The notes: generated by a model not told the origin, from the letters alone. A DNA stretch of 43,669 bases from an uncultured Alphaproteobacteria bacterium (GCA_902522585.1 CABYWI010000005.1:1-43669), one strand, 5' to 3'. Counted from the first letter of the stretch, positions 1 to 11,835 are shown. Numbers and translations: made by a program.

Positions 1-68
1 AGCAATTAAAGGTGCCCTTACAATTAAATAATTATACTAATTTTTTTCTATTTTGATATTAATGTTAA

Positions 69-959
69 ATGCGCATTAATATTGAAATTGGTGATATTGA
101 AGCATTTATAGAGTTAACAGAAACAAACTCCTTTGCCAAAGCTGCAATAAATCTAAATCTATCTCAACCAGCCCTATCTAGAAGAATACAAAAGCTAGAA
201 AATGAACTAGGAACTACACTTTTTGATCGAACCACTAGAAAAGTACAGTTATCTTATTCTGGACGAAATTTTTATGATAGAGCAAGAGGAATTATTGAAG
301 CCATTAAAACTGCAACTAAAACTTTAAATGAAAAATATAGTTTTCCCTCAATAATTAAAATTGGTGTAGTTCACTCAGCACTAAGAAATATTTTATTTTC
401 TGCTTTAAAAGATTTAAAAGAGATCGAGCCTAGATGTAAAGTTCAGATTATTGAAAGGTCATCAAATAATGTTGTAGATAGTGTTTTAGGTGGAGAATGT
501 GATTTTGGTATTAATTTTACAGGAATACAAGAACCAGGAATAAATTTTGAAAAATTATTTGTTGAAGATTATGTGGTAGTTTTTCCTAAAGGAGATAATC
601 TCGAAAAAAAAAGAAAAGTTAAGTTATCTGAAATTAAAGACAGAAGCTTTATATCCATTTGGAAAGGTTCAGGCAGCAGAATATATATAGAAAATGCTTT
701 GGCCATGCAAAAAGAAGATATGGAATGGGCTTATGAAGTTAGACATATACCCACCGCTCTTAATATGGTTGAACAAGGACTTGGTATCACATTAGCTCCA
801 AAATTAGCAATATCTAAAGATTATTCATCTCTATCTTATAGGCCTTTGATAGATCCTGCAGTTACACGAACAATTGGATTGATTAAAAGATCTGGTAGAG
901 AATTAAGCTATGATGCACAGAAATTATACGAACTATTAATAGAAAAATTTAAGCTTTAA
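69..959 (+). CDS. LysR-family transcriptional regulator
   Basis: Predicted 296-residue DNA-binding regulator. Residues about 7-65 form the winged helix-turn-helix of LysR proteins, with the typical run SFAKAAINLNLSQPALSRRI followed by LE-ELGTTLFDR. The remainder (about 90-296) fits the periplasmic-binding-protein-like effector domain, and the length is normal for the family. The ATG at 69 has no clear Shine-Dalgarno (SD) sequence; a TATACT box at 33-38 could be its promoter. It is read towards the aconitase gene, which begins 54 bp after its stop, so control of aconitase or of the convergent TCA operon is a reasonable guess, not shown. LysR regulators often control a divergent gene, and any such gene lies outside the window. 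The effector cannot be told. Confidence 0.93.
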   Translation: MRINIEIGDIEAFIELTETNSFAKAAINLNLSQPALSRRIQKLENELGTTLFDRTTRKVQLSYSGRNFYDRARGIIEAIKTATKTLNEKYSFPSIIKIGVVHSALRNILFSALKDLKEIEPRCKVQIIERSSNNVVDSVLGGECDFGINFTGIQEPGINFEKLFVEDYVVVFPKGDNLEKKRKVKLSEIKDRSFISIWKGSGSRIYIENALAMQKEDMEWAYEVRHIPTALNMVEQGLGITLAPKLAISKDYSSLSYRPLIDPAVTRTIGLIKRSGRELSYDAQKLYELLIEKFKL

Positions 960-1013
960 TTTATTAATATTATGCATATAAAAAACCATTTATAAGATGG
1001 TAGAAACTTGTTT

Positions 1014-3647
1014 ATGAATTCACTCGATAGTTTTCAAACTTTAGACTCATTAAAGATAGGTAGCAAAAATTTTGCTTTTTATAATATCTCTAAACTCAAT
1101 GATCAATATCCTAATATCCAAAGATTACCAAAATCTAAAAAAATTCTTATAGAAAATTTATTACGTCTTGAAGATGGTAAAGATGTTAATAAAGATTTGA
1201 TTGAAAAAGTTTTACAAAAACCTCAAGAAAAACATGAAATATTTTTTCTTCCAGCTCGTGTTCTGATGCAAGACTTTACCGGTGTGCCTGCACTTGCTGA
1301 TCTTGCTGCGATGAGAAATGCAGTAGCTCTTAAGGGAAAGGATCCTGCAAAAGTTAATCCCCTATCTCAAGTGGACCTTGTAATTGATCATTCTGTAATG
1401 GTTGATTATTTTGCAACTCCTCAAGCTTTTCAAAAAAATGTTGATATGGAATTTGGAAGAAATAAAGAGAGGTATGAATTTTTAAAGTGGGGACAACAAG
1501 CATTTGAAAATTTTAGAGTAATACCTCCTGGAACAGGTATTTGTCATCAAGTAAACTTAGAATATCTAGCTAAAGTTGTTTGGAATAGATCAATTAATGG
1601 ACAAGATTATTTATATCCTGACACTCTTGTTGGAACAGACAGTCATACAACAATGGTTAATGCATTAGGAGTTTTAGGCTGGGGCGTTGGAGGAATAGAG
1701 GCAGAAGCGGCGATGCTTGGTCAATCAGTTTCAATGTTATTACCAGAGGTCGTTGGTTTTAAAATTGAAGGCGATCTCCAAGAAGGAGTTACCGCTACTG
1801 ACTTAGTTTTAACAGTAGTTGAGATGCTAAGAGCAAAAGGAGTTGTAGGTAAGTTTGTAGAGTTTTATGGTGAAGGTGTAAAAAATCTATCCTTAGCAGA
1901 CCGAGCTACGATTGCCAACATGGCGCCTGAATATGGAGCAACTTGTGGATTTTTCTCCACTGACGAAGAAACAATTAAATATCTCAACCTAACAGCTAGA
2001 GATAAAGACTTAGTAGAAATAGTTGAAAAATATAATAAATCTCAAGGTCTTTGGATGGATAATCAAGGTGAGTACAATGATAATCTTGAATTAGATCTGA
2101 AAACAGTTCAGGCATCTTTGGCGGGACCCAAAAGGCCTCAGGATAGAATTAATTTAAATGGAGTATCTGATAATTTTCAAAAAATATTAGAAGACAATCC
2201 AAAAAAATCTGATGTAAAAAATCATAACTACCAGTTATCTGATGGTGATGTGGTTATTGCCGCTATTACATCCTGTACGAATACATCTAATCCCAATGTT
2301 CTTGTGGCGGCAGGATTAGTTGCAAAAAAGGCAAGTGAACTTGGGATGCAAGTAAAACCATGGGTAAAAACATCTCTTGCTCCAGGTTCTAAGGTTGTTA
2401 CTGACTATCTTGATAAATCAGACTTAACCAAGCATTTAGATGCGATGGGATTTCATTTGGTCGGTTATGGCTGTACAACCTGTATTGGAAATTCAGGACC
2501 TCTACATCCGGATATTGCTAATACTATTAGTGAAAAAAACTTAACAGTCGCGTCTGTTCTTTCTGGTAATAGAAACTTTGAAGGTCGAGTTAACCCTCAT
2601 GTGAAAGCAAATTACCTTGCATCTCCGCCGCTGGTAGTAGCCTATGCTTTAGCAGGAACAGTCAAAATTGATTTATCAAAAGATGCTTTAGGCATCAATG
2701 GAGAGGGAAAAGAAATTTTCTTAAAAGATATTTGGCCATCCAATGAAGAAATTAATTCTATTGTTAGCCAGCATGTGTCAGCAGAAATGTTTTCTCAACA
2801 ATACGGTAATGCTCTTCAAGGCCCAAAAGAATGGCAAGATATCCAAACCTCAGAAGGTAATTTGTACCAATGGAAAGAGGAGTCTACCTATGTCCAACAA
2901 CCACCTTTTTTTAATTCCATCTCAGAAGAAGAAAAAGAAATTAAAAATATTGATAATGCCCGACCTCTTCTTTTACTAGGGCATAGTGTAACTACAGATC
3001 ATATTTCTCCTGCAGGGGCCATCAAACAAGACAGTCCAGCGGGTAACTATTTTATGGAAAGACAGATTTTACAAAAAGACTTTAACTCTTACGGCGCGAG
3101 AAGAGGGAACCATGAAGTAATGGTTCGAGGTACTTTTGCCAATATCAGAATTAAGAATGAACTTCTTTCTAACGTAGAAGGCGGATATTCCATTTTAGAG
3201 CCTGAAAAGAAGCAAATGAGTGTCTACGAGGTGGCCATGGAGTATCAAAAAAGAGCTGAAAACATTGTTGTTTTTGCTGGTCAGGAATATGGAACTGGTT
3301 CATCAAGAGACTGGGCCGCCAAAGGAACAAAATTATTAGGAATAAAAGCCGTGATCGCAGAGAGCTTCGAGAGAATACATCGATCAAACTTAGTTGGGAT
3401 GGGTGTTCTTCCAATTCAACTTGATAACACCAATATTCAAGATCTAGGAATTAAATCTTCTGACCTGGTTGATATCAAATTACACTCTGAAATTAAACCG
3501 CTCGAGAAAATATCAGTAATCTTGAAACAGGGTGGTGATACTAGAGAGTTACAGTGTACGTTGAGAATAGATACCATTAATGAACTTCAGTATTACAAAT
3601 CAGATGGTATTTTAAATTTTGTGCTTAAAAATATTTTAAAAAATTAA
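1014..3647 (+). CDS. acnA: Aconitate hydratase A
   Basis: Converts citrate to isocitrate in the TCA cycle, using a [4Fe-4S] cluster. The 877-residue protein matches the AcnA/IRP1 type: N-terminal [15 protein letters not shown], cluster cysteines in TSCTNTSNP (Cys about 421) and [13 protein letters not shown], and the C-terminal swivel domain with [10 protein letters not shown]. The frame is open from a TTG at 1008, but the ATG at 1014 gives the more usual N-terminus and is preferred. A short inverted repeat, ACCAT/ATGGT (985-989/997-1001), sits just upstream of the start. The TAA stop overlaps the stop of convergent sucB at a TTAA, with no terminator between them. Together with sdh, mdh and sucAB it completes a local TCA cluster. 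Confidence 0.97.
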   Translation: MNSLDSFQTLDSLKIGSKNFAFYNISKLNDQYPNIQRLPKSKKILIENLLRLEDGKDVNKDLIEKVLQKPQEKHEIFFLPARVLMQDFTGVPALADLAAMRNAVALKGKDPAKVNPLSQVDLVIDHSVMVDYFATPQAFQKNVDMEFGRNKERYEFLKWGQQAFENFRVIPPGTGICHQVNLEYLAKVVWNRSINGQDYLYPDTLVGTDSHTTMVNALGVLGWGVGGIEAEAAMLGQSVSMLLPEVVGFKIEGDLQEGVTATDLVLTVVEMLRAKGVVGKFVEFYGEGVKNLSLADRATIANMAPEYGATCGFFSTDEETIKYLNLTARDKDLVEIVEKYNKSQGLWMDNQGEYNDNLELDLKTVQASLAGPKRPQDRINLNGVSDNFQKILEDNPKKSDVKNHNYQLSDGDVVIAAITSCTNTSNPNVLVAAGLVAKKASELGMQVKPWVKTSLAPGSKVVTDYLDKSDLTKHLDAMGFHLVGYGCTTCIGNSGPLHPDIANTISEKNLTVASVLSGNRNFEGRVNPHVKANYLASPPLVVAYALAGTVKIDLSKDALGINGEGKEIFLKDIWPSNEEINSIVSQHVSAEMFSQQYGNALQGPKEWQDIQTSEGNLYQWKEESTYVQQPPFFNSISEEEKEIKNIDNARPLLLLGHSVTTDHISPAGAIKQDSPAGNYFMERQILQKDFNSYGARRGNHEVMVRGTFANIRIKNELLSNVEGGYSILEPEKKQMSVYEVAMEYQKRAENIVVFAGQEYGTGSSRDWAAKGTKLLGIKAVIAESFERIHRSNLVGMGVLPIQLDNTNIQDLGIKSSDLVDIKLHSEIKPLEKISVILKQGGDTRELQCTLRIDTINELQYYKSDGILNFVLKNILKN

Positions 3648-4723
3648 TCGACCTTAGGGTCTTCTAAAATTTCTTTTAGTCTCACTAAGAAAGTGACAGC
3701 TTGTTTACCATCGATTAATCGATGATCGTAGCTAAGCGCTGTATACATCATGGGTCGTATCACAACTTTATTTTTGACGGCAATAGGTCGCTCGATAATA
3801 GAATGTATTCCAAGGATTGCGCTTTGAGGCGGATTAATTATTGGAGTGCTCATCATTGATCCATAGACACCACCATTAGTGATGGAAAAAGTACCACCCG
3901 ATAAATCTTTCATTGCCAATTTATTAGTGTTTGCTTTTGTTGCTAAATCAATGATATTTTTTTCAATTTCTGCATTTGTTAAATTTTCAGCATTACGAAT
4001 AATAGGCACTACCAAACCTTTTTCTGAACCGATTGCAACACCGATATCAAAATAGTTTTTATAAATTATTTTATCTTCAAAAATCTCTGAGTTAATTTCA
4101 GGTAATTCTTTTAAAACCTGGACACAAGCTTTCACAAAGAAAGACATAATACCTAGTTTGACTCCATGTTTTTTTTGAAAGGATGCTTGTTGTTTTTTTC
4201 GAAGAGCCATAATAGCGGTCATATCTACTTCGTTGAATGTCGTTAAGATAGCCGCTGTATTTTGTGCATCTTTTAATCTTCGAGCAATTGTTTGGCGCAA
4301 CTTTGACATTGGAACTGATCTTTCACCCTCTTTGTCAGTTGGCTCATCAAAATTAGAAAGAGTTTGTTCTGAATTTTTTTGTTGATTATCAGCTCTTTTT
4401 TCAAGCTTTGGTTCTTCGACAGCTTTTGACGATGGTGCAGAGGTCTCTTCTTTTTTTTCTTTTGATGGTTGTGATGTGGTAGCTTCTCCACCTTGAGAAA
4501 ATTGTGCAATAACCTCACCTACTTTTACTGTGCTGCCCTCTGTAACTAAAATTTTTGAAATAGTACCGGCTGACTGAGCTGGAATTTCTATAGTTATTTT
4601 TTCTGTCTCAATTTCAGCTAAATTGTCTCCAGCTTGAAATGAAGAGCCTTCTTTAACTAACCACGAGGTCAAAGTCCCCTCAATAATAGACTCTCCTAAT
4701 TCTGGAACATTAATATCTGTCAT
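3644..4723 (-). CDS. sucB: 2-oxoglutarate dehydrogenase E2 (dihydrolipoyl succinyltransferase), without a visible subunit-binding domain
   Basis: Core succinyltransferase of the 2-oxoglutarate dehydrogenase complex. Residues 1-75 are a lipoyl domain with the lipoylated lysine in [13 protein letters not shown] (Lys42). Residues about 77-134 are a polar Ser/Glu/Lys/Pro-rich linker. The catalytic domain starts at about 135 ([20 protein letters not shown]) and ends with the active-site motif DHRLIDGK (His334, Asp338). At 359 residues it is about 45 shorter than E. coli SucB (405). The roughly 35-residue peripheral subunit-binding domain, which normally sits in the linker and holds E3, cannot be found. 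The ATG overlaps the sucA stop as TAATG, indicating translational coupling. No lpd gene follows. Confidence 0.95.
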   Translation of the reverse strand: MTDINVPELGESIIEGTLTSWLVKEGSSFQAGDNLAEIETEKITIEIPAQSAGTISKILVTEGSTVKVGEVIAQFSQGGEATTSQPSKEKKEETSAPSSKAVEEPKLEKRADNQQKNSEQTLSNFDEPTDKEGERSVPMSKLRQTIARRLKDAQNTAAILTTFNEVDMTAIMALRKKQQASFQKKHGVKLGIMSFFVKACVQVLKELPEINSEIFEDKIIYKNYFDIGVAIGSEKGLVVPIIRNAENLTNAEIEKNIIDLATKANTNKLAMKDLSGGTFSITNGGVYGSMMSTPIINPPQSAILGIHSIIERPIAVKNKVVIRPMMYTALSYDHRLIDGKQAVTFLVRLKEILEDPKVD

Positions 4724-7575
4724 TATTCGTTTGATGGTAAGTTCTTAAATTTCATAAAACTTACTCCTGTCTTTTCTTTTATCACACTTTTGATAGAAGA
4801 CTGAAGAGCTAATTTCTTGATGAGGCTTTGATTTGCAATATGTCTTTTAGCAATACCTGTCGCAGGAGCTGCAGCACGCCTTCTTCCAACATAATACAAA
4901 TTTTGGTTTAGTTTGTATTTTGAGAAAATATGTCTAATTCGACTTTTTACAAATCCCCAAGCACCCATATTTTTTGGTTCTTCTTGTACCCACAACATTT
5001 CAGCATCTTTATTTTTGATAATAACCTGACCTATTGTATCAAAAGGGAATGGATATATTTGTTCCAATCGAACAATCTTTACATTTTTAATTTTATTTTC
5101 TTTTCTATAATCATCTAATTCATAGAAGATCTTTCCCGAACAGAACACAATTCTTTTAGGGTTCTTAATATCTTCATCGATTATTCTATGAAAAGCAGTT
5201 CGACCTGAAAAGTCTTCAATATTTGATACATTGTTAGGATGTCGAAGGGTGGACTTAGGTGTAAATATTATTAGAGGTTTTCTAAAATTTCGATGAATTT
5301 GTCTTCGAAGAGCATGAAAGTAACTTGCGGGCGTTGTACAATTTAATAATTGAATATTGTCTTCAGCTGCCATCTGAAGAAATCTCTCAATTCGGGCACT
5401 AGAATGCTCTGGTCCCATTCCTTCATGGCCGTGGGGCAAAAGCATCACTAATCCGCTCATTTGCATCCATTTTCTCTCACTGGCTGCTATAAATTGATCG
5501 ATAATAATTTGAGCACCATTTGCAAAATCTCCAAATTGAGCTTCCCAAATAACTAGCGCATTAGGATCTGCTAACGAATAACCATACTCAAATCCGAGAA
5601 CCCCCATTTCAGATAAAAAACTATCGATGACTTCAAACTGCTTTTGTTTTTTTGCTACATAATTTAAAGGGATATATCGATCTTCTGTTTTTTGGTCATA
5701 AAAAACAGAATGTCTCTGACTAAATGTGCCACGCCCTGAGTCTTGTCCAGCTAATCTTACTATAAAACCTTCTTTTAAAAGTGACCCAAATGCTAAAGCC
5801 TCAGCAAATGCCCAGTCAATCCCTTTGCCTGACTGAATTGCCTTCAGTCTTGAAGAATTAAACTTTTGTAATTTTGGATGTAAATTGAAGTCTTTAGGTA
5901 CTTGAGTAATTTTTCTTCCAATATCTTGCAGGGATTTTGTAGGTTCTGAAGTTTTGCCTCGTCGAAGGGTATCTTTAGGGGCTTTACTTAAACCGCTCCA
6001 TTGTCCACCCATCCAAGATTTTGTTTTAAGTTTATAGTTTTTAGCTTTTTCAAATTTCTTTTCTAAATCTGACCAAACTGAATCTTTGATAAAATCAATC
6101 TGTTGATTGTTGAGAATTTCATCTTCAATGAGTTTATTTGCGTAGATTTCAGCCACTGATTTTTTCTTTTTAATAGTTTGATACATTAAAGGTTGAGTGA
6201 ATGAAGGTTCATCGCCCTCATTATGTCCATGCTTTCGATAACAAAACATGTCTACCAAAGTATCTTTTTTAAATGTGTTTCTAAATTCTGTTGCTGCTCT
6301 TGAAGCAAGAACCACGGCTTCTGGATCATCACCATTAACATGGAAAATTGGGGCCTGAACTATTTTTCCAATCTCAGAAGAATATGGGGCTGATCTACTA
6401 TATTGAGGAGCAGTGGTAAAACCAATTTGATTATTAATAATAAAATGTATAAGCCCACCAATACGATAACCATTAAGCTGAGACATTGTAAAAGTTTCAG
6501 CTACTACGCCTTGTCCTGCAATAGCAGCGTCTCCATGTATTAATAATCCAGAAACTTTGGAATTATCTTTATCACCAACTCTGGCTTGTTTTGCCCGAAT
6601 TTTGCCAGCAACAACAGGATTTACAGCCTCTAAATGTGAGGGATTTGCGGCCATACTGACATGAATAAGTTTTCCACTAAAACTTCTATCTGAACTTGCA
6701 CCTAAGTGATATTTAACATCACCAGAGCCTTCGTTACTTAAAGCATTTTCTCCGCCATGGATAAACTCACTAAAGATTTGTATATGAGGTTTTTTTACAA
6801 TATTCGCTAAAATATTTAAACGTCCTCTATGAGCACAAGCAAATGAAAAGTCTTCGATACCATACTCTGATGATCTTTTTAAAATTTGTTCAAGAGCTGG
6901 AATAGTTGACTCTGCACCATCAAGACCAAATCTTTTTGTTCCACGATACTTTGTATCTAAAAATTTTTCAAAATATTCAGCCGAAATTAGTCTCTCTAAA
7001 ATAGTTCTTTTTCCTCTAGGAGTAAGTTGCATATCTTTACGGTCTTCTATTCTGTCTTTGAGCCATCGATATTCTTCCGCACTTTGAATGTGCTTATATT
7101 CAATCGATAAGGTGCCAGAATAGATTTTTTGTAATTTCTCAAATACTTGGCGAACAGATGCACTTTCAAATCCCAAATATCCTGAAAGATAAATTTTTCG
7201 ATCTAAATCTTTTTCTTGAAAGCCATAATATTCTGGGTCTAATCCTTGAGGCTTAGATTTAGCTGTTAGGCCTAAAGGATCAAGATCAGCAATTAAGTGA
7301 CCAATTTCTCTATAAGCTCTAATCATCATCACCAATCTAAAGGAGTCAGAGATGGCTTGATTTAAGGAAGTTTGTGAAAAATCTGAACTTCGAGTTTTTT
7401 TGGACCAATCTAATTTTTCATAATCGTCGAGAATTGCTAACTCCTCAGGAGCCAATTCTTTGAAGAAATTGTGCCAACTGGCATCAACAGACGATGGATT
7501 TTTGATAAAATCTTTATAAATGGAAATAATTTGAGAGGCGTTATTTGCATTCAGAAAGGAATTATAAGATCTCAT
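4723..7575 (-). CDS. sucA: 2-oxoglutarate dehydrogenase E1
   Basis: Thiamine-diphosphate-dependent decarboxylase of 2-oxoglutarate, first component of the OGDH complex. The 950-residue protein is close to E. coli SucA (933) and has the family landmarks in order: the short N-terminal helical segment ([18 protein letters not shown]), the [12 protein letters not shown] block, [25 protein letters not shown], the transketolase pyrimidine part with [20 protein letters not shown], and a C-terminus with [14 protein letters not shown]. The intact N-terminus matters because E2 here lacks its subunit-binding domain. Downstream sucB overlaps by one base (TAATG). Upstream, mdh ends 53 bp away; that gap holds an AGGAG, but about 20 nt from the ATG. 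In many alphaproteobacteria sucC and sucD lie at this spot. Confidence 0.97.
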   Translation of the reverse strand: MRSYNSFLNANNASQIISIYKDFIKNPSSVDASWHNFFKELAPEELAILDDYEKLDWSKKTRSSDFSQTSLNQAISDSFRLVMMIRAYREIGHLIADLDPLGLTAKSKPQGLDPEYYGFQEKDLDRKIYLSGYLGFESASVRQVFEKLQKIYSGTLSIEYKHIQSAEEYRWLKDRIEDRKDMQLTPRGKRTILERLISAEYFEKFLDTKYRGTKRFGLDGAESTIPALEQILKRSSEYGIEDFSFACAHRGRLNILANIVKKPHIQIFSEFIHGGENALSNEGSGDVKYHLGASSDRSFSGKLIHVSMAANPSHLEAVNPVVAGKIRAKQARVGDKDNSKVSGLLIHGDAAIAGQGVVAETFTMSQLNGYRIGGLIHFIINNQIGFTTAPQYSRSAPYSSEIGKIVQAPIFHVNGDDPEAVVLASRAATEFRNTFKKDTLVDMFCYRKHGHNEGDEPSFTQPLMYQTIKKKKSVAEIYANKLIEDEILNNQQIDFIKDSVWSDLEKKFEKAKNYKLKTKSWMGGQWSGLSKAPKDTLRRGKTSEPTKSLQDIGRKITQVPKDFNLHPKLQKFNSSRLKAIQSGKGIDWAFAEALAFGSLLKEGFIVRLAGQDSGRGTFSQRHSVFYDQKTEDRYIPLNYVAKKQKQFEVIDSFLSEMGVLGFEYGYSLADPNALVIWEAQFGDFANGAQIIIDQFIAASERKWMQMSGLVMLLPHGHEGMGPEHSSARIERFLQMAAEDNIQLLNCTTPASYFHALRRQIHRNFRKPLIIFTPKSTLRHPNNVSNIEDFSGRTAFHRIIDEDIKNPKRIVFCSGKIFYELDDYRKENKIKNVKIVRLEQIYPFPFDTIGQVIIKNKDAEMLWVQEEPKNMGAWGFVKSRIRHIFSKYKLNQNLYYVGRRRAAAPATGIAKRHIANQSLIKKLALQSSIKSVIKEKTGVSFMKFKNLPSNE

Positions 7576-7628
7576 TAATCTTATTAATTTATACTCCTAT
7601 CACCGAATGATGTCATTGTCTTTTGAAG

Positions 7629-8576
7629 TTATTTAAGTATTTTCTCAACTGCATTTACCAATCCCTGAACTGATTTTACAGATTTCTTTAACATAGATTT
7701 TTCATTAGCAGAAAGTTTAACCTCAATAATTTTTTCAATTCCTTTGCTTCCAATTATTGTAGGAACGCCCATATACATATTTTTTAAACTATATTGGCCA
7801 TTAAGAAATGCAGCGCAAGGTAATAATTTTTTTTGATCAAGTAAGTAAGCTTCAGCCATTTGAATAGCTGAGCTAGCAGGAGCATAAAATGCAGAACCTC
7901 TTTTTAAAAGTTTTACTATTTCACCTCCACCCATTCGAGTTCGATCAACAATTTTTTTAATTTTAGAGTTTGGTACTTTTTTAATTTTAATGTAGTCCAT
8001 CAGAGGAATGCCGCCAATGGTTGTATAGTTAACTAAAGGAACCATGTCGTCTCCATGGCCTCCCAAAACAAAAGTCTCAACATCATTAATGGAGACATCT
8101 AGGGCTTCAGATAAAAAGAATTTCATACGTGAAGAGTCAAGAACTCCTGCCATGCCAACACACATATTTTTTGGAAGTTTTGAATACTTTTGTAAAACAT
8201 AGACCATTGCATCAAGAGGATTGGTAATACAAATAACGAATGCTTTAGGTGAATGCTTTTTGATATCAAGACCTATCTTTTTGATAATCTTTCCATTAGT
8301 CTCCAAAAGATCATCTCTGCTCATCCCAGGTTGTCTAGGCAAACCAGCAGTAATAATAATAACATCGGAGTTTCTCATTTGAGAAAAATCATTAGTTCCT
8401 CTGATCTTTCCTGTAAAACCCTCAACGGCAGATGATTGACTAAGATCAAGTGCTTTACCTTGAGGCATGCCCTCCACTACGTCTATTAAAGTAATGTCTC
8501 CTAATTTTTTGAGAGCTGCGAGGTGTGCTAGTGTTCCACCGATATTCCCCGCACCAATTAATGATATTTTATTCAT
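7629..8576 (-). CDS. mdh: Malate dehydrogenase (NAD, LDH-like type)
   Basis: Oxidises malate to oxaloacetate with NAD. The 315-residue protein has the Rossmann motif IGAGNIGG (7-14), Asp32 for NAD selection, substrate-binding arginines Arg81 and Arg87 in the loop [12 protein letters not shown], Asn119 in ITNPLD, Arg150 and the catalytic His174 in [10 protein letters not shown]. The sequence is of the lactate-dehydrogenase-like type 3 MDH common in alphaproteobacteria. The arginine at position 81 fits malate rather than lactate specificity. The ATG overlaps the sdhB stop (TAATG), so it is translated as part of the sdh operon. Confidence 0.97.
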   Translation of the reverse strand: MNKISLIGAGNIGGTLAHLAALKKLGDITLIDVVEGMPQGKALDLSQSSAVEGFTGKIRGTNDFSQMRNSDVIIITAGLPRQPGMSRDDLLETNGKIIKKIGLDIKKHSPKAFVICITNPLDAMVYVLQKYSKLPKNMCVGMAGVLDSSRMKFFLSEALDVSINDVETFVLGGHGDDMVPLVNYTTIGGIPLMDYIKIKKVPNSKIKKIVDRTRMGGGEIVKLLKRGSAFYAPASSAIQMAEAYLLDQKKLLPCAAFLNGQYSLKNMYMGVPTIIGSKGIEKIIEVKLSANEKSMLKKSVKSVQGLVNAVEKILK

Positions 8577-9376
8577 TAACTATCAATATTTGATATTTCA
8601 TTTTTAATTTCAGCTATAGCTTTAGCTGGGTTTAGTCCTTTTGGACATGAATTTGTGCAATTCATGATCGAATGACATCTATACAGTTTAAAACTATCGT
8701 CCAATTCATTCAATCTTTCTTTTTTTTCTTCATCACGACTATCTTGTATCCATCTATTTGCTTGTAAAAGAACAGCTGGACCAAGGTATTTATCTTCATT
8801 CCACCAATAGCTTGGACAAGAGGTGCTGCAAGAAAAACACATCACACATTCCCACATTCCATCTAATTTATCTCTATCCTCAATAGATTGATAATTTTCT
8901 TTTTTATTGTTTGGAGTTTTTTTACTTAACCAAGGTTTAATTGATTTAAATTGTTCAAAAGCTTTTTTTAAATCTACTACTAAATCTTTTAAAACTTTCA
9001 TATGAGGAAGTGGATAAATATTTATAACATCTGAACATTCTTCTATGTTTTTTTGGCATGCTAATGTATTAACACCATCAATATTCATTGCACAGGATCC
9101 ACAAACCCCTTCTCTACAAGATTTTCTAAAGGTTAAGCTAGGATCTAATTCAGCTTTTATTTGATTTAAAATATCTAAAACCATTGTACCGGCTTTTTTT
9201 ACATCAATTTCAAATTGATCAATTTGAGGGGGTGTATTTTCATCTCCAGACCAACGATATACATTTATTACTCGGATATCGTGATTTTGTTGAGATTGTT
9301 CATCCAATAAATCTACATTGGAATATGAATTTCCTTTTATGGGTACTGAATTCTTAGGAAGCGAAAGTTGAACCAC
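8576..9376 (-). CDS. sdhB: Succinate dehydrogenase iron-sulfur subunit
   Basis: Electron-transfer subunit of complex II, carrying electrons from FAD in SdhA to quinone. The 266-residue protein shows all three cluster motifs: [2Fe-2S] from CREGVCGSC plus Cys107 (Cys87, 92, 95, 107), then [11 protein letters not shown] (Cys177-187) and [17 protein letters not shown] (Cys234, 240, 244) for the [4Fe-4S] and [3Fe-4S] clusters. The N-terminus is slightly longer than in E. coli SdhB (238), as in other alphaproteobacteria. The start is GTG, overlapping the sdhA stop as TAGTG; its own stop overlaps the mdh start as TAATG. Confidence 0.97.
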   Translation of the reverse strand: MVQLSLPKNSVPIKGNSYSNVDLLDEQSQQNHDIRVINVYRWSGDENTPPQIDQFEIDVKKAGTMVLDILNQIKAELDPSLTFRKSCREGVCGSCAMNIDGVNTLACQKNIEECSDVINIYPLPHMKVLKDLVVDLKKAFEQFKSIKPWLSKKTPNNKKENYQSIEDRDKLDGMWECVMCFSCSTSCPSYWWNEDKYLGPAVLLQANRWIQDSRDEEKKERLNELDDSFKLYRCHSIMNCTNSCPKGLNPAKAIAEIKNEISNIDS

Positions 9377-11154
9377 TAATAAACCCTTACTTGCGGTTGG
9401 ATAACTGAAATTTGATTACTTAAAGTTGTCATTCTGACTGGGCGATGTGATATTCTATGATCCTCACTATTTCCCCAAAAAAGCGTATGTTTAAGCCAAT
9501 TTTCATCATCCCTCTCTGGAAAATCTTCTCTGGCATGAGCTCCTCTGCTTTCAGTTCTCTGCTCAGCAGAAATTCCTACACTTCCAGCAACTTGCATTAA
9601 ATTATGTAGTTCTAATGCTTCAACCAAATCAGTATTAAAGACATCGGATTTATCATTCACATTTATATGTTTAAGATCTTTCGACATTGATAAAAGCTCA
9701 TCATTTCCTAATTTTAAAGTCTCGCTCTCTCTATAAACACCAAATCTTTTTTGAACAGTTTTCTGCATTTTATACCTTAATTCACCGACAGAGATGTCTC
9801 CAGAATTATTTTTGATGGAGTGAAGTCGATCAATGGTTTCTTGAGTGGATGCATCGGATGGCATTTTATTAGATTCCGTTGGATCAATTACTTGACCAGC
9901 TTGAATAGCTGCACCTCTTCCAAAGACAACAAGCTCTGCAAGGGCATTGGTGCCTAATCTATTTGCACCATGAACAGAAGCACAAGCTGCTTCACCTATC
10001 GCCATTAAACCCTCACATACCTCCTCGCTATCTGAGTTAGTTGGCTTCAAGACTTCTGCTTTGAAGTTTGTTGGAATGCCTCCCATACAATAATGAACTG
10101 TTGGGACAACTGGAATTGGTTCTTTCGATACATCTCTTCCACAAAAAGCTTTTACTGACTCAGAAATACCCGGTAATCTCTTTGATAACATATCAGCATC
10201 AAGATGTTCTAGATGTAAATTTATATAATCTTTATTAGGGCCACATCCTCTACCGGCACTTATTTCTTTACTTATAAATCTTGAAATAACGTCTCTTGCC
10301 GCAAGATCTTTTGCATTTGGTGCATACTTTAGCATGAACCTTGTTCCTTCATTATTTTTCAAAACTCCACCTTCTCCTCTAGCTGCTTCGGAGATAAGTA
10401 CACCAACTCCATAAATACCAGTTGGGTGAAATTGTATAAACTCCATATCAGATAAAGGCAATCCAGCTCTTAAAGCTATTCCAGCCCCATCACCTGTGCA
10501 GATGTGAGCGCTTGTAGATGATTGAAATATTCTTCCATACCCCCCAGTTGCCAATATTGTCATCTTGGCAATAAATCGATGAATAGATCCATCTTCAATA
10601 TTTATAGCTAACAGTCCACAAATTGTATTTGAGGCATCTTTTAATAGATCAACAGCAAAGTATTCATTAAAAAAATCAACATTATTTTTGAGACTCTGCT
10701 GATATAAGGTATGAAGCAGAGCGTGTCCTGTTCTGTCTGCTGCAGCGCAAGCTCTTTTAGCTGGATCTCCTTTCCCATTATTAGTCATATGGCCACCAAA
10801 GGGTCTTTGATAAATTTTTCCATCTTCTGTTCTAGAAAAAGGCATTCCGTAATGTTCGAGTTCAACAATTGAGTCAACTGCATTAGAGCATAGATATTCA
10901 ATACTATCTTGGTCGCCAAGCCAGTCTGATCCTTTTACAGTATCATACATGTGCCACTGCCAACTATCTTCTCCCATATTGGCGAGCGCAGCACCTATTC
11001 CCCCTTGTGCAGCAACTGTGTGACTTCTTGTAGGATAAACTTTTGATACACATGCTGTTTTTAAGCCTTGCTCAGAGCAACCAAGTGCAGCTCTTAGTCC
11101 TGCTCCACCTGCTCCTAAAACAACAACATCTAATATATGGTCTGTATAGTTCAT
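9376..11154 (-). CDS. sdhA: Succinate dehydrogenase flavoprotein subunit
   Basis: Catalytic subunit of complex II, oxidising succinate to fumarate. The 592 residues include the FAD-binding motif [13 protein letters not shown] (14-25), [14 protein letters not shown] with His45 as the covalent FAD attachment site, and further family blocks such as [19 protein letters not shown] and the C-terminal [17 protein letters not shown]. Length and motif order are normal. It begins one base after the sdhD stop, and its own stop overlaps the GTG of sdhB. Lacking a signal peptide, it docks to the cytoplasmic face of the membrane through SdhB and SdhCD. Confidence 0.98.
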   Translation of the reverse strand: MNYTDHILDVVVLGAGGAGLRAALGCSEQGLKTACVSKVYPTRSHTVAAQGGIGAALANMGEDSWQWHMYDTVKGSDWLGDQDSIEYLCSNAVDSIVELEHYGMPFSRTEDGKIYQRPFGGHMTNNGKGDPAKRACAAADRTGHALLHTLYQQSLKNNVDFFNEYFAVDLLKDASNTICGLLAINIEDGSIHRFIAKMTILATGGYGRIFQSSTSAHICTGDGAGIALRAGLPLSDMEFIQFHPTGIYGVGVLISEAARGEGGVLKNNEGTRFMLKYAPNAKDLAARDVISRFISKEISAGRGCGPNKDYINLHLEHLDADMLSKRLPGISESVKAFCGRDVSKEPIPVVPTVHYCMGGIPTNFKAEVLKPTNSDSEEVCEGLMAIGEAACASVHGANRLGTNALAELVVFGRGAAIQAGQVIDPTESNKMPSDASTQETIDRLHSIKNNSGDISVGELRYKMQKTVQKRFGVYRESETLKLGNDELLSMSKDLKHINVNDKSDVFNTDLVEALELHNLMQVAGSVGISAEQRTESRGAHAREDFPERDDENWLKHTLFWGNSEDHRISHRPVRMTTLSNQISVIQPQVRVY

Positions 11155-11155
11155 A

Positions 11156-11470
11156 TTAATTTAAAAGCAAAACGGGTAAAAATGATAAAAGGCAAAAGCA
11201 AATGCCAATATCTGTTAATATGGAGAAAAATTTAACTTTTTTAAAATTGAAGTAGTCCTCGTACACTTTAATTAATTGTATTCTTAAATGAATGAAAGAA
11301 ATTATAAAAAAAAATGAGATTAAAAGTTTATTAAAATCATTTGAAAAAGCTAATGTTAAAGAATTAGTATCTGAAAAATTTTGTAAAAAAATAAAAATAA
11401 ACCAATAACTTATTGGAATTAAAGCAATATAAGCCAATCTCTCAATTTTCCACTTACTAGATGCTCTCAT
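11156..11470 (-). CDS. sdhD: Succinate dehydrogenase membrane anchor subunit D
   Basis: Membrane anchor contributing haem b and quinone-binding residues. An ATG at 11470 overlaps the sdhC stop as ATGA, giving 104 residues. The frame is open further up, but that start would overlap sdhC by 52 bp, so the shorter form is preferred. Three membrane helices are visible. The second ends in [13 protein letters not shown]: His61 occupies the haem-ligand position, and Asp72-Tyr73 match the conserved DY pair of E. coli SdhD. The sequence is otherwise very divergent and Phe/Ile/Leu-rich. Identification rests on this motif plus the position between sdhC and sdhA. Confidence 0.9.
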   Translation of the reverse strand: MRASSKWKIERLAYIALIPISYWFIFIFLQNFSDTNSLTLAFSNDFNKLLISFFFIISFIHLRIQLIKVYEDYFNFKKVKFFSILTDIGICFCLLSFLPVLLLN

Positions 11471-11835
11471 GATAAAATTATCCATGAAAAGCAAAGAGTC
11501 ATAATTATATTTATACATAATATTGAATATGTAATTAAATAAACTCTATTTAATTCTAAACCTAATGCATAAGACCACACAAAATACTTAAAGCCGTTTA
11601 ACAGGTGGTGGTTAAAGATAAAAAACCAAAAAATTAATAAAAGCTTAATTGGAAAAAAGTTTATTAAAGAATTTAGAATTAAATGAAAACCTGGTAATAA
11701 ATTTATACTACCAACAAACAAAGCAAAAAAAGGAAGAGAGAAAGCAAAAGCAATCATGCCAATTCTACTAGATATAGAAAATATCATTGTCAAAAAAGGC
11801 TTATAAATTTGCAAATGGGGCGATAATGGTGCCAT
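11467..11835 (-). CDS. sdhC: Succinate dehydrogenase cytochrome b556 subunit C
   Basis: Haem- and quinone-binding anchor of complex II and first gene of the sdh-mdh-suc operon. The ATG at 11835 gives 122 residues starting MAPLSPHLQIYKP, the classic SdhC N-terminus. The longer open frame above it has only a TTG start and is not supported. Three transmembrane helices are visible. His77 in HHLLNGFKYFVW is the expected haem ligand (H-x3-G). The quinone-site motif S-x-x-H-R is SISSRIG here: Ser20 and Arg24 are kept, but the usual His is Ser23. There is no recognisable SD. A leader of up to about 250 nt with dense stem-loops lies upstream. Confidence 0.92.
   Translation of the reverse strand: MAPLSPHLQIYKPFLTMIFSISSRIGMIAFAFSLPFFALFVGSINLLPGFHLILNSLINFFPIKLLLIFWFFIFNHHLLNGFKYFVWSYALGLELNRVYLITYSILCINIIMTLCFSWIILS

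Noticed and set aside
1008-1013. TTG start for aconitase
   Set aside because: An ATG two codons later fits the family start better.
11471-11518. Longer sdhD reading frame
   Set aside because: It would overlap sdhC by 52 bp; the ATG overlapping the sdhC stop (ATGA) gives a normal SdhD.
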